Shown one piece after another: positions 1 through 7,027 of a DNA stretch of 37,316 nt (positions are counted from its first letter, which is position 1; each line of letters opens with the position of its first letter). Below the pieces are notes generated by a model. It was given only the letters and a program-made list of their open reading frames with translations, had not been told where the DNA came from and ran no database searches. The position numbers and the translations under genes are program-made. The DNA lies in assembly GCA_020344395.1 (NCBI GenBank), contig CP070824.1, positions 2,227,470 through 2,264,785 of the forward strand, in the 5' to 3' direction. The DNA comes from Candidatus Zixiibacteriota bacterium (GTDB lineage Bacteria > Zixibacteria > MSB-5A5 > GN15 > FEB-12).

Positions 1-234
1 ATCCCGCCGTAACCGATCTTGCTTACAATCTTGTAGTGCTATACTGCCGTGCCGGTTGATAGGGATACAAACGACTCGGTACGATCATCTCTTGAATCAT
101 CGGTATGCATAAATAGGCAGCTTCCAAACGGTGCTCCTCAGATCTTATGATGTTGACATACCGGAAGATAGGAAACGCGCGCCCCCAATGCAAACTCAAA
201 TACCAAGCAGGCCGAGTGCCCCACCGCGTATTAT
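1..234. other. No supported gene (downstream flank of FN3-dockerin gene)
   Basis: I see no convincing coding region, RNA gene or repeat here. A 76-codon open frame on the minus strand (23-253) begins inside the hairpin that follows the upstream gene. It is rich in Trp, Arg and Tyr, has no recognisable domain, and is most likely chance. Confidence 0.4.
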
Positions 235-250
235 GGATGGCTCCCCATCC
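235..250 (-). terminator. Stem-loop after FN3-dockerin gene
   Basis: On the minus strand GGATGG-GGAG-CCATCC forms a perfect 6-bp stem with a 4-nt loop, starting a few bases after the TAA stop of the gene at 257-862. No run of T follows it, so it is either a weak or factor-assisted terminator or simply a 3'-end stabilising hairpin. Confidence 0.35.
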
Positions 251-256
251 CACACA

Positions 257-862
257 TTATTGACAAAGTGGCAGGTCTGTGGATGGCAGCCTGAACAGAT
301 GAGTGATTAGCGTAGTCAGATCAGCGATGTCTATCAGGCCCTCGGGGTCCTGGTTAACATTCGCCTCCTTCTCGTGGCAGATAATACCCTCATCATAAAA
401 CAAGAAGGTTATCAGCGCTGTAAGGTCTGCAATGTCGACAATATCGTACTCATCTCCATCAACATTTCCGGCCAATCCCACACACTCGTCCAATGGTGCC
501 CTCTTGACTACTACGTTTGACATCTGTGACCAGTTTCCCGCGTCATCAGCCGCCCTGATGGCAAACCAGTAGTCCTTACCGCCTTCCAGCCCCGATACCG
601 TGAAGAACTCACGCGAACCGGCTTCCCTTGGACGTATGGGAAGTGTCACTTTGGTCGCCGAATCCCAGTTGTCAACGGTGAGAACGTTATCTGAATATCT
701 CAGTTCGTATACGGACGCTCTGCCGATATAACCGTCGTCACCAGGCGCCGTCCAGGTCAGTTCCAGACAGGAAGGATATACGGTACAAGCAGCCACCGAA
801 ATTAGAATGGCTAAAATCGTTCCACGGCCCGGAGATAACCTGATGATCGTGTCGTAACCCAT
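257..862 (-). CDS. Secreted FN3-dockerin-like protein, probable lipoprotein
   Basis: This 201-residue exported protein has no enzymatic motif. A hydrophobic segment (about residues 14-26) ends in V-A-A-C, a good lipobox that would make Cys26 the lipidated residue. Residues 33-121 look like one fibronectin type III domain (L-x-W-x-A-P-G-D-D start; Y-W-F-A-I-R-A-x-D-x-A-G-N-W-S end). Residues 127-201 hold two dockerin-like calcium-binding segments, each with D-I-A-D-L-T-x-L-I-T-x-L-F, separated by a short Cys-containing linker. The ATG is preceded by AGGAG at 10 nt and a sigma-70-like promoter (886-915). The same C-terminal type ends the large protein at 28278-30953. Cohesin partners are not visible, so the repeats may serve sorting or anchoring instead of cellulosome assembly. 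Domain calls are firm; the role is unknown. Confidence 0.8.
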   Translation of the reverse strand: MGYDTIIRLSPGRGTILAILISVAACTVYPSCLELTWTAPGDDGYIGRASVYELRYSDNVLTVDNWDSATKVTLPIRPREAGSREFFTVSGLEGGKDYWFAIRAADDAGNWSQMSNVVVKRAPLDECVGLAGNVDGDEYDIVDIADLTALITFLFYDEGIICHEKEANVNQDPEGLIDIADLTTLITHLFRLPSTDLPLCQ

Positions 863-885
863 GGTGTTGTATCTCCTACATCACA

Positions 886-915
886 AATGTAATGTCGCTT
901 GCCTGCCTGTGTCAA
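886..915 (-). promoter_or_regulatory. Sigma-70-type promoter of FN3-dockerin gene
   Basis: Minus strand: TTGACA (910-915) is a perfect -35. After 18 nt comes TACATT (886-891), a 4/6 match to the -10. The predicted start site lies about 15-20 nt before the ATG, so the ribosome-binding site AGGAG would sit at the start of a very short leader. Confidence 0.5.
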
Positions 916-1194
916 CCTGAAAGGGTCGGCGACGATGAAGTGGGTTTTGGGTTTCCCGTGCGATCAACTCTCGGAGTCCTGTCATCCTCCGGAAAACCGG
1001 GCTAATTGGAGCTTACGCGTATCACTGCGGTTACCTGATGGTCCAAGGTACCTCCAGTGTAGGCATAATCCCTTGCCGTGTCGAACCTTAAATCAGCTCT
1101 GAACGGCTCAAGTCGGCCGGGTCGCCCATTCGCATGCGGTGGGTTCCTCGCGTCCCATTACGAATATCTATAATCACATCCGTCCCGTCTTAAG
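916..1194. other. Intergenic region between tRNA-Ser and FN3-dockerin gene
   Basis: The whole gene-free stretch from the tRNA 3' end to the next ATG is about 330 bp. Apart from the promoter at its low-coordinate end I see no gene or RNA. No intrinsic terminator is evident after the tRNA. A short CCGG-TTTT-CCGG inverted repeat on the minus strand near 990-1002 is too small to interpret. Confidence 0.4.
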
Positions 1195-1280
1195 CGGAGA
1201 GGCAGGGATTCGAACCCTGGATAGGGGCTTCCTATACACGCTTTCCAGGCGTGCGCCTTAAACCACTCGGCCACCTCTCC
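1195..1280 (-). tRNA. tRNA-Ser (anticodon GGA)
   Basis: Read on the minus strand from 1280. The acceptor stem GGAGAGG pairs with CCTCTCC, followed by discriminator G at 1195. The D stem is GCC/GGC. The anticodon arm is CACGC-CTGGAAA-GCGTG with anticodon GGA. A long variable arm (TAGG-AAG-CCCTA type) marks class II. The T arm is CAGGG-TTCGAAT-CCCTG. The length of 86 nt fits tRNA-Ser. CCA is not encoded (the next bases are CTT), so it must be added after transcription. GGA reads UCC and UCU codons. The gene stands alone between fapA and the FN3-dockerin gene. Confidence 0.97.
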
Positions 1281-1306
1281 GGAAAACCCTTGTGGTTTCA
1301 CGGGGT

Positions 1307-1335
1307 AATATATCCTGAGAACTCAGGATCTCCAA
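1307..1335 (-). promoter_or_regulatory. Promoter of tRNA-Ser with a palindrome in the spacer
   Basis: Minus strand: -35 TTGGAG (1330-1335), a 17-nt spacer, then -10 TATATT (1307-1312, 5/6). The predicted start is about 20 nt before the mature tRNA 5' end, normal for a tRNA leader. The spacer is filled by the inverted repeat ATCCTGAG-TT-CTCAGGAT (1312-1329), which overlaps the first base of the -10. It could be an operator bound between the two promoter hexamers, a hairpin at the end of fapA read-through transcripts, or chance. Confidence 0.55.
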
Positions 1336-1369
1336 CTGTAAGTAATGGAAAAAAGAGATAGGTCCCGGC

Positions 1370-2782
1370 TCAGTCACCCTTGAAAGCCGAGATCATGATA
1401 TTAGAGCCTTCAAGACTCACTTTGCAGCAAGTCTGATCCTCGAGAATCTCACGGTAGAGAATGCCAAAATGAGCCACCGAGCCTGCATAAAGGGTATCTT
1501 CCACAATAATGCAGGAATCCCGATATTCCTTCATCTTCTCTTCAACTTCGAGTTTCTGCTTTTCCAGGGCTTCAATGTTTCCCGGCAGCCCTTCCTTAAA
1601 AGCCTCCAGTTTGGCCAGCGCCTGCTCTTTATCTGGAGGGAGGCTGTCACCGGCCTGAAGCTTGTACAGCGCCTGGAGTGCATCTTTCACCCTTTGGCCG
1701 TCAGCCTGGAGACGGGCTATCTCGTTGGATATCTGGCGATGCCGTTTCATCAACTTGTGGTTATAGGCGACAAAGAGGTCGGTCTTGGTCCCGGCCTCCG
1801 AACCCGCCACCGATGTCCTTATCGCCTTACCGGCGCGAGTTACCCCGCCAACGATCTTGCCGCGCCGACCTTTAATATGAATCTTCTCTTTCGCCGTAGC
1901 CTGGCAGTTGATAAGTTCTCCGCCAACATGCAGATCGTTGCCGGCAATGATTTTCTGACCCTCGGCATACTTCAACGTAATGTCACCATCGGCGCGCAAT
2001 TGCCCCTGACCGTTGCCGAAGAATCCACCCTTAATCATGATATTGCCCTTGGTGTAAATATCCGCGTCCTCGACGTTTCCGGACACCTCAAGGTCGCCAT
2101 CAATCCTTAATTCAAACCCCGCTTTGATACACCCGGCGACCCGAACTGAACCTCTGCAATCGAGGTTGCCGACGCTAAAATCCACATCCCCCCGAACCGT
2201 AAGAACATCGTTGACTGATACCTTGCCGTTCTGGAAAAGTATAGCGCCGCTGGTGGCGGCGCGAAGTTCCAGCCCATCATCGGACAGGACGGTCTTCGCC
2301 CCGTACTTGATGGGGATATCCCGACCCGCGGGCCCCGAAATTTCCTTACCGTAAACATTCCTGCCCGGGACACCCTCAGTCGGCGGAATCTTATGAGCGA
2401 GAACTTTACCTTCCTCGATATTCTGTATGAAATTGATGTCGTGGTAATCGATCCGCCCGTCCTCATCTTCCTTGGGAGTGTGTTTGTCCAGGGTGTCAAA
2501 ATGATAGACTATGGTTGACGAGTTCCCTCGCTTGGGCTTAACGCCTTCAGCAGCTCTGAGCGGTGTATTGAAGGCGCGCTCATCAACCGCTTTCTTGATA
2601 CCCTCTTCGTCGATTCCGTATTTGACCCCTGCCGCCTCGAGGGCCTTCATGACGTCCTCGAATGTGGGATCGGATTCCTCCGAAGACGGATTACGCAGGA
2701 GCAGTGAGGCAACCATTGAGTCTTTTGAGATCGTGACCTTAACTAGCTCACGGGTACCGGTCTGTGTGCCCGTACTGGTCAT
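1370..2782 (-). CDS. fapA: FapA / DUF342 family protein
   Basis: This 470-residue protein matches the DUF342 (FapA, flagellar assembly protein A) family. An N-terminal alpha/beta domain (about residues 1-110) is followed by the family core with G-V-P-G-R-N-V-Y-G and many G-x-V-x-V-x-G-D-V turns (about 130-330), which form a single-stranded beta-helix of polymer-forming type. A charged coiled coil follows (about 340-425), then a short beta tail. Family members influence flagellation or cell-surface behaviour and in some bacteria bind other regulators; the molecular role is poorly defined. The ATG is preceded by GGGGAG at 5 nt. The gene is the last of a run of motility-regulation genes and lies 14 nt after a CheY-like regulator, which fits a partner of that response regulator. 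The family call is secure; the function is inferred from context. Confidence 0.85.
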   Translation of the reverse strand: MTSTGTQTGTRELVKVTISKDSMVASLLLRNPSSEESDPTFEDVMKALEAAGVKYGIDEEGIKKAVDERAFNTPLRAAEGVKPKRGNSSTIVYHFDTLDKHTPKEDEDGRIDYHDINFIQNIEEGKVLAHKIPPTEGVPGRNVYGKEISGPAGRDIPIKYGAKTVLSDDGLELRAATSGAILFQNGKVSVNDVLTVRGDVDFSVGNLDCRGSVRVAGCIKAGFELRIDGDLEVSGNVEDADIYTKGNIMIKGGFFGNGQGQLRADGDITLKYAEGQKIIAGNDLHVGGELINCQATAKEKIHIKGRRGKIVGGVTRAGKAIRTSVAGSEAGTKTDLFVAYNHKLMKRHRQISNEIARLQADGQRVKDALQALYKLQAGDSLPPDKEQALAKLEAFKEGLPGNIEALEKQKLEVEEKMKEYRDSCIIVEDTLYAGSVAHFGILYREILEDQTCCKVSLEGSNIMISAFKGD

Positions 2783-2796
2783 CCGCGCTCCCCTTC

Positions 2797-3201
2797 CTAA
2801 GCTCGCTCCGTGTCCTCTTTCGGTGCGGATAGAAGGCGCCGGTAGGCACGTTCCACTACTAAGGAAATTTCGTGGCTCTTGAATGGCTTGGTAATATACT
2901 CGTCTGCTCCAAGCAGCAGGGCATCCTTGACCGTATATGTGTCACCATAGGCCGTCATCATGATAACGCCCACGCCCGGATAGTCTTTCTTGATGACGCG
3001 CAGAAGGTCAAATCCGCCCATACCGGGCATCTTCATGTCCGTAATCACGAGCTGTGGGCTCTCGTTTTTCAGCACTTCCAGAGCCTCTTCCCCGTCTCCG
3101 GCCAGCAATACGCGATACCCGTCGCGAGAAAGAATCTTGTCCAGCAGATCTCTCATGCCGACTTCATCGTCCACGATAAGTATGGAAAGAAGATTCTCCA
3201 T
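2797..3201 (-). CDS. Single-domain response regulator (CheY-like)
   Basis: This 134-residue stand-alone receiver domain has the acidic pocket D11-D12, phosphoacceptor D55 (T-D-M-K-M-P-G), switch T83 (M-M-T-A-Y), and K105-P106 in the T-K-P-F motif. No output domain follows the receiver, so it must act by protein contact, as CheY does. The T-A-Y and A-D-E-Y-I-T-K-P-F pattern is closer to receivers of NtrC/sporulation type than to classic chemotaxis CheY. It is followed after 14 nt by fapA and preceded by a second receiver gene, so a phosphorelay or a FapA partner are the likely roles. All catalytic residues are present. Confidence 0.88.
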   Translation of the reverse strand: MENLLSILIVDDEVGMRDLLDKILSRDGYRVLLAGDGEEALEVLKNESPQLVITDMKMPGMGGFDLLRVIKKDYPGVGVIMMTAYGDTYTVKDALLLGADEYITKPFKSHEISLVVERAYRRLLSAPKEDTERA

Positions 3202-3274
3202 TGCCCTCAGTCGTCCCTCATCTTATCACCTGGAAGTTAATCGATTCAATCAGGGCGTTCACCCGCTATCCCTG

Positions 3275-3691
3275 CTAACCCAGCAGGGTTGCGTTGAGCG
3301 CCCCTATGAATTCATCCAGCTTGATCGGTTTGTACACTACCTTGCAAGCACCGAGCACGCCGGCTTGATTGACCAGTTTCTCGGTGGCATTTCCGGTGAT
3401 GACTACGATGGGCGTACGAGGCGACAACTCCTTGATCCGATCAAGGGCATCCAGCCCCGACATCTCCGGCATCACCAGATCCATTGTCACCAGGTCGTAG
3501 GTCGTCTTGCTGACCAGCCCCACGGCTTCAGTTCCGCTGGAGGCCATGTCAACTTCGAAGGCGTCCGTCAACTCGCAGAAATCTCTAAATACGTCGCGCA
3601 CCCAGGGCTCGTCATCCACAATGAGGATTTTGAACGGCTGGCCTTTTTCACGGGCCTTCCGACTCAGGTTTTCAAGATCATTATCTGTCAT
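3275..3691 (-). CDS. Single-domain response regulator
   Basis: This 138-residue receiver domain carries D26-D27, phosphoacceptor D71 (M-D-L-V-M-P), T99 (V-I-T-G-N), and K121-P122. A helical N-terminal tail of about 18 residues precedes the domain and there is no output domain. I chose the ATG at 3691. A TTG at 3760 would add 23 residues, but it lies within a few bases of the start implied by the candidate FliA -10 element at 3764-3771. It is the second of two receivers following a GAF/kinase-like gene. The V-I-T-G-N-A motif is typical of receivers paired with hybrid or NtrB-type kinases. The partner is unknown. Confidence 0.85.
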   Translation of the reverse strand: MTDNDLENLSRKAREKGQPFKILIVDDEPWVRDVFRDFCELTDAFEVDMASSGTEAVGLVSKTTYDLVTMDLVMPEMSGLDALDRIKELSPRTPIVVITGNATEKLVNQAGVLGACKVVYKPIKLDEFIGALNATLLG

Positions 3692-3763
3692 ATGCTTACT
3701 CACTTGGCGGGCGTTGCAATCCGCTTGTTTTGGCGGTGAGCCAAATCCGGCTCCCCTCAAGGT

Positions 3764-3771
3764 TTATCGGC
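3764..3771 (-). promoter_or_regulatory. Candidate FliA (sigma-28) -10 element
   Basis: The minus strand reads GCCGATAA, a perfect match to the sigma-28 -10 consensus, in the gap of about 158 bp before the second receiver gene. The -35 position (15 nt upstream) reads GAGG in place of TAAA, so this half is not supported. fliA lies upstream in the same gene run, making a FliA-dependent internal promoter plausible but unproven. Confidence 0.3.
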
Positions 3772-3849
3772 AATCGGGGCCGCTTCCTCAATCCGCTGAA
3801 TACACCAATTCGCATGGCCGACCGGGATTCTCGCACCTGGCGCATAGAA

Positions 3850-4218
3850 TCACGCCATCAGGTCCCTGAGTTGAGAGAGAGAGCCCAGGACCCTTGAGCA
3901 TTGCTCCAGTATACCGTGAAGCTTCACCTCAACATGATCCTTGGCGAGTCTTCCTGAGGGCACTTCGTAGGCCATAACCTCCTTATGCTGGGCCGCATTG
4001 AGGATGGTCGTAACCTCCTGGACCACTTTCACCGTCCCGTTTATCAGTCTGACAAAATCAGGTTCCAGGACGACGAATTTACCGCTGGTATCCTTCTGCT
4101 TAAACCTGGCCAGCAGGATAGCGAGGTTGACAGCCAGTGATTTGACCTCATCATTGAGCCGGTCAACTTCGCAGATGATCTGCGGAACCTGGTCTTTTGT
4201 TTCATTGTTCTCAGACAT
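3850..4218 (-). CDS. Small all-helical protein of unknown function
   Basis: I do not recognise this 122-residue protein. It is predicted to be mostly alpha-helical, with heptad-like stretches (about residues 15-40, 58-78, 95-121) and no signal peptide or membrane segment. Met, Cys and His are few and no catalytic motif is visible. The ATG follows GGTGAG. It lies 39 nt after the GAF/kinase-like gene and before two receiver genes, so a helical-bundle partner for one of them (phosphotransfer or phosphatase scaffold) is possible, but there is no direct sequence support. Confidence 0.7.
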   Translation of the reverse strand: MSENNETKDQVPQIICEVDRLNDEVKSLAVNLAILLARFKQKDTSGKFVVLEPDFVRLINGTVKVVQEVTTILNAAQHKEVMAYEVPSGRLAKDHVEVKLHGILEQCSRVLGSLSQLRDLMA

Positions 4219-4257
4219 TCTATCTCACCGATTCACCGAACCGCTGTGTATCCGCCT

Positions 4258-5118
4258 CTAACCGGGCGATTTAGCTCCTGTCTCCTGAGCTTGCCGACCG
4301 GATGACATCACCGAGCCTATCCCGAGCATACGGCGGTTTACCTCGGTGATGGCGAGAGCCGCGGCCTCAATACGTTTCAGACGAGTGAGGGTTTTCTGAT
4401 CATAACCCTTGAGTTGAATCCGCAGACATTGAGCGCTGCCCACGATCACCTCCAGAAGATTGCAGGCCTCATGAAAGGCCGCTGAGGCCAGTTCATCCGC
4501 TGCAACCACCCGCTCTCCAGGGACAACCATACATCGAATCGCATCGAAATCCTGCTTAGTCTTGTCCAGCTCGAGTTCCAGGGCAGATATTATCTGTTCG
4601 TAGATCAGCCGCTCCATCGAAATACTGAGTTGATCCGCCACTATCGCCAGCAGTCCGAGATGATGATCGGCAAGGCCCTGCGGCCGTCGGCAGCCCAAAT
4701 TCAGTACTCCAATAAGCCGCTCATCCCTGACCAGGGGATAAGAGAGAACGCATGCGAAATCGACTTCCGGATCGAAATTGCTCTTCTTAGTGCGATCGGA
4801 CAGCAGGATTGGCTTGCGGCTGCGTGCCGTCCACCCGGACAGACCATCCCCTAACTTCAGCCTGAAATTCTCGAGTATCTCGATCCGAGAACCGAGCGTT
4901 GCCCGTTCCTCCAAACGTTTGCCCGCAGAATCGACAAGGAACAACGTAGCCGCGTCGAATGGCACCAACTGCTGCACAAGGCCGAGCACATCCCGGTAAA
5001 CGGTTCCGGATGCCCGGTCTCTGCGGCATCGTGCTGAAATCTCGGCCAGCAGACCGATCTTCTTCCAGAAATCCGGCGATTCGATGTTACCTTCCGGCCG
5101 CACTTTGTCAGCGTACAA
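4258..5118 (-). CDS. GAF-domain protein with DHp-like end lacking a kinase ATPase domain
   Basis: This 286-residue soluble protein starts with a helix, then a GAF domain (about residues 35-172; V-P-F-D-A-A-T-L-F-L start, later G-D-G-L-S-G-W and L-I-G-V-L-N-L). A coiled linker (170-195) leads to a segment (about 207-265) resembling the dimerisation/phosphotransfer helices of NtrB-like histidine kinases: A-A-F-H216-E-A-C-N-L-L, then A-Q-C-L and a long second helix. The protein stops there, with no N, G1 or G2 boxes of a catalytic ATPase domain. The start is TTG, one base after the stop of the preceding gene, with AGAGG at 8 nt; no in-frame ATG occurs before the GAF domain ends. It may sense a ligand and pass or receive phosphate for the two receivers downstream. 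The GAF call is secure; the DHp call is moderate. Confidence 0.8.
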   Translation of the reverse strand: MYADKVRPEGNIESPDFWKKIGLLAEISARCRRDRASGTVYRDVLGLVQQLVPFDAATLFLVDSAGKRLEERATLGSRIEILENFRLKLGDGLSGWTARSRKPILLSDRTKKSNFDPEVDFACVLSYPLVRDERLIGVLNLGCRRPQGLADHHLGLLAIVADQLSISMERLIYEQIISALELELDKTKQDFDAIRCMVVPGERVVAADELASAAFHEACNLLEVIVGSAQCLRIQLKGYDQKTLTRLKRIEAAALAITEVNRRMLGIGSVMSSGRQAQETGAKSPG

Positions 5119-5119
5119 G

Positions 5120-5731
5120 TTACCTGCCTCTCATCAGCATTTTCGTTCGCGTGGCCAGCCTCTCGGCCAGACGATTCTCAAGACGATCGAACAGATCCAA
5201 CTTTTCGGACGCCCGCAGGACCAGATCGGGATCATCACGGTTGTTATCAGGATCACCCTGAATCACCCGTCTGGCACAACATATTTCCCGAAACGGCTCG
5301 GCCGCGAGCATTCGTCCTCGTTGCAGATCGAGGAGGCGATATTCCCCCTGTACAACACCCACTGTCTCCCAGCGGTGCAACAGCAGCGGAATGCCTGTCT
5401 TCTTCTGGATTTCCAGCCTTTCCTTGGCCACCTGAACGACCAGCAGATAGCGCATCCCCAGTTCTCTGCCCCAGTCAATCAGACTATCCACATCATAAGC
5501 CGCGTGCGGGAAGGGCGGGGTTTCCTCACCCAGTCTCTCGGACAACACGACCCTCAGATCTCGATTGCGTGTGAGATGCTGAGCGACTTTCTGGGTGATG
5601 GCAGACTCCATCCAAGGCAATGCCGGTTGCTCAACGTGCAACAGCACGGTTCGAGTGTTGGACAACAGATTACCGCCGCCGCAGATAAGGATGGCCAGAA
5701 GCAGCCTGATTATCATGCGCCTGTTTACCAT
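5120..5731 (-). CDS. Secreted or membrane-anchored protein of unknown function
   Basis: This 203-residue protein has a signal peptide or N-terminal anchor: N-R-R-M then a hydrophobic run at residues 7-24, without a good lipobox. The rest is alpha/beta in pattern: a strand (T-V-L-L-H-V), an amphipathic helix, then about residues 78-100 the pattern D-x-x-x-L-I-D-W-G-R-E-L-G-M-R-Y-L-L-V-V-Q-V. This recalls the helix-strand unit of CsgG/FlgO-like envelope proteins, which use a similar L-G-x-x-Y-L-V-x-G motif. That resemblance is weak and is my inference. It sits 9 nt after a PilZ gene and 1 nt before the GAF gene, suggesting an envelope component of the same regulatory unit. Confidence 0.7.
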   Translation of the reverse strand: MVNRRMIIRLLLAILICGGGNLLSNTRTVLLHVEQPALPWMESAITQKVAQHLTRNRDLRVVLSERLGEETPPFPHAAYDVDSLIDWGRELGMRYLLVVQVAKERLEIQKKTGIPLLLHRWETVGVVQGEYRLLDLQRGRMLAAEPFREICCARRVIQGDPDNNRDDPDLVLRASEKLDLFDRLENRLAERLATRTKMLMRGR

Positions 5732-5740
5732 GGCCCTTAC

Positions 5741-6253
5741 CTACTCCGCCGGCTGGCGATACATGTATTGTTTTAGGACTCTGCGCACCGATCCGTCGAA
5801 ATCCGTATAATTGCCCGCAATCAGATCGATTTCCGCCTTACTCAACATATCCTCCAGCCGCTCCCGGGACAGGAACTCAATGCCGGTCAGGCAACCTTCC
5901 TCTGTCTGTTCCACTCGCTTGGTAAGTCCCAGAACGTCGTCGAGGGGTTCAATATCCTGAAGGATGAAGTGCATCGACACAATATCGCCGCAGCAAATGG
6001 CTTCATTGAGGTCCACCAACACTCCGCCGGCTGAAATATTTAGCACGGTACCGGCGATGACCCGATCATTCCCGTCCGGCCAAAAGCCGCCATGGGTATC
6101 CTTAAGGGTCTGCAGAGACATCGGGGTCGATATCTCGAGCCGAATGAAGCGCCTCTTGTTGCGCCGCTCCACTTTGAACGGACGGCGAACATCCGTGTCG
6201 CCGGTGGCAGTGTCGACCTCACTGATTAACTTGACCTTCGAATCTGGTTTCAT
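5741..6253 (-). CDS. PilZ-domain protein (c-di-GMP receptor), third of three
   Basis: This 170-residue protein consists of a short charged N-terminus and one PilZ domain. Both c-di-GMP-binding motifs are intact: R34-x3-R38 (R-R-F-I-R) and N72-I-S-x-x-G77 (N-I-S-A-G-G). The domain closes with T-G-I-E-F-L, followed by a helical tail. I chose the ATG at 6253 because it overlaps the upstream stop codon by 4 bp and has GGGAG at 6 nt; an ATG at 6298 with GGAAG is an alternative. Unlike its two upstream neighbours it has no YcgR-type N-terminal domain, so it may be a bare receptor or adaptor. Location after fliA suggests motor or surface-behaviour control. Confidence 0.88.
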   Translation of the reverse strand: MKPDSKVKLISEVDTATGDTDVRRPFKVERRNKRRFIRLEISTPMSLQTLKDTHGGFWPDGNDRVIAGTVLNISAGGVLVDLNEAICCGDIVSMHFILQDIEPLDDVLGLTKRVEQTEEGCLTGIEFLSRERLEDMLSKAEIDLIAGNYTDFDGSVRRVLKQYMYRQPAE

Positions 6254-7026
6254 TGCTTGCTCCCATATGCAAATTGACTTTCTTTGTCCGGGTTCCATAA
6301 TTGTAGCTTCCGGTTCAAGCGGCTGCGGCTCTGAAGAGTGTACCGAAAGACCGACTGCGGCAGCAATTGTCTGGCCGCCCTCGGCAGAAGCCTCAGGCTC
6401 TCTTCTCTCACCAGAAACTCAATGCCCACCATGAACTGACCGTCCTCATCCTGAAAACTATGGCATACTCTGCCCAGAACCATCGGCGGCAGGAACGCCT
6501 GTTCCCAGTCGACATTGATCAGCAGGTACACTCCCTCCTGGAGGCAAGTCGGCACCTTCATGAGCAACCCGCCGCTTGACAGATTGACGCTGTCGGTGGC
6601 CACCCACCGCAAACTCGACAGGCTCCGACGGGAATGCGTGGCAACGGGGAAAGCCGCCATACTTACCGAACGCTTCAGGTCAAGACGAAGGAACCGTCGC
6701 TGAGAAAGGGGTGTGGCCTTCTGGTTCAGTATAAAATTGCACGTGCCGCCCAGGCTGCGCTTCAATCTCGCCCGTACCGATACTTTCTGCCCTTTGTAGG
6801 AAAACCGTAGCACGACGGACTGCAGATTTGCAAGGTTACTGAGCGGTCCCTTACGATCTCCGCGCTCGACCGTAATCTGATGCGGTTGCACCGAAATTAC
6901 CCGGCCTGTCAGACTCTTGCCCTGAAATTGCTCCGAGAATATGGCAATCTCGGTCCCGACCAGGCAGGAAAGATCGAATGCCTGTGTTGCCACAAACCTC
7001 CCTGATGAGGAGCCTTCATGTGCCAT
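6250..7026 (-). CDS. YcgR-like PilZ protein (flagellar brake type), second of three
   Basis: This 258-residue protein has two domains. Residues 16-100 form a beta-rich YcgR-N-like domain (V-G-T-E-I-A-I-F, then L-x-G-R-V-I-S-V, and V-V-L-R-F-S-Y-K-G). Residues 108-235 form a PilZ domain with R110-x3-R114 (R-R-F-L-R) and N148-L-S-S-G-G153, closing with V-G-I-E-F-L-V. Both c-di-GMP motifs are intact. The ATG at 7026 lies one base after the upstream stop and has AAGGA at 10 nt; an ATG at 7056 lacks a ribosome-binding site. YcgR family members bind c-di-GMP and slow the flagellar motor. Here the gene is downstream of fliA, which fits that role, but motor contact is inferred. Confidence 0.9.
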   Translation of the reverse strand: MAHEGSSSGRFVATQAFDLSCLVGTEIAIFSEQFQGKSLTGRVISVQPHQITVERGDRKGPLSNLANLQSVVLRFSYKGQKVSVRARLKRSLGGTCNFILNQKATPLSQRRFLRLDLKRSVSMAAFPVATHSRRSLSSLRWVATDSVNLSSGGLLMKVPTCLQEGVYLLINVDWEQAFLPPMVLGRVCHSFQDEDGQFMVGIEFLVREESLRLLPRAARQLLPQSVFRYTLQSRSRLNRKLQLWNPDKESQFAYGSKQ

Positions 7027-7027
7027 A

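Noticed and set aside
899-1102. 67-codon plus-strand frame in the tRNA-Ser to FN3-dockerin gap
   Set aside because: No ribosome-binding site, Cys/Pro/Arg-rich composition, and it overlaps the promoter of the FN3-dockerin gene on the other strand.
2990-3739. 249-codon plus-strand open frame opposite the two receiver genes
   Set aside because: Both minus-strand receivers have complete active-site residues; the plus-strand frame spans an intergenic gap and shows no motif.
6351-6366. Second sigma-54-like GG-N10-GC on the minus strand
   Set aside because: Only the two dinucleotides match; the flanking bases differ from consensus and it lies inside a PilZ gene.
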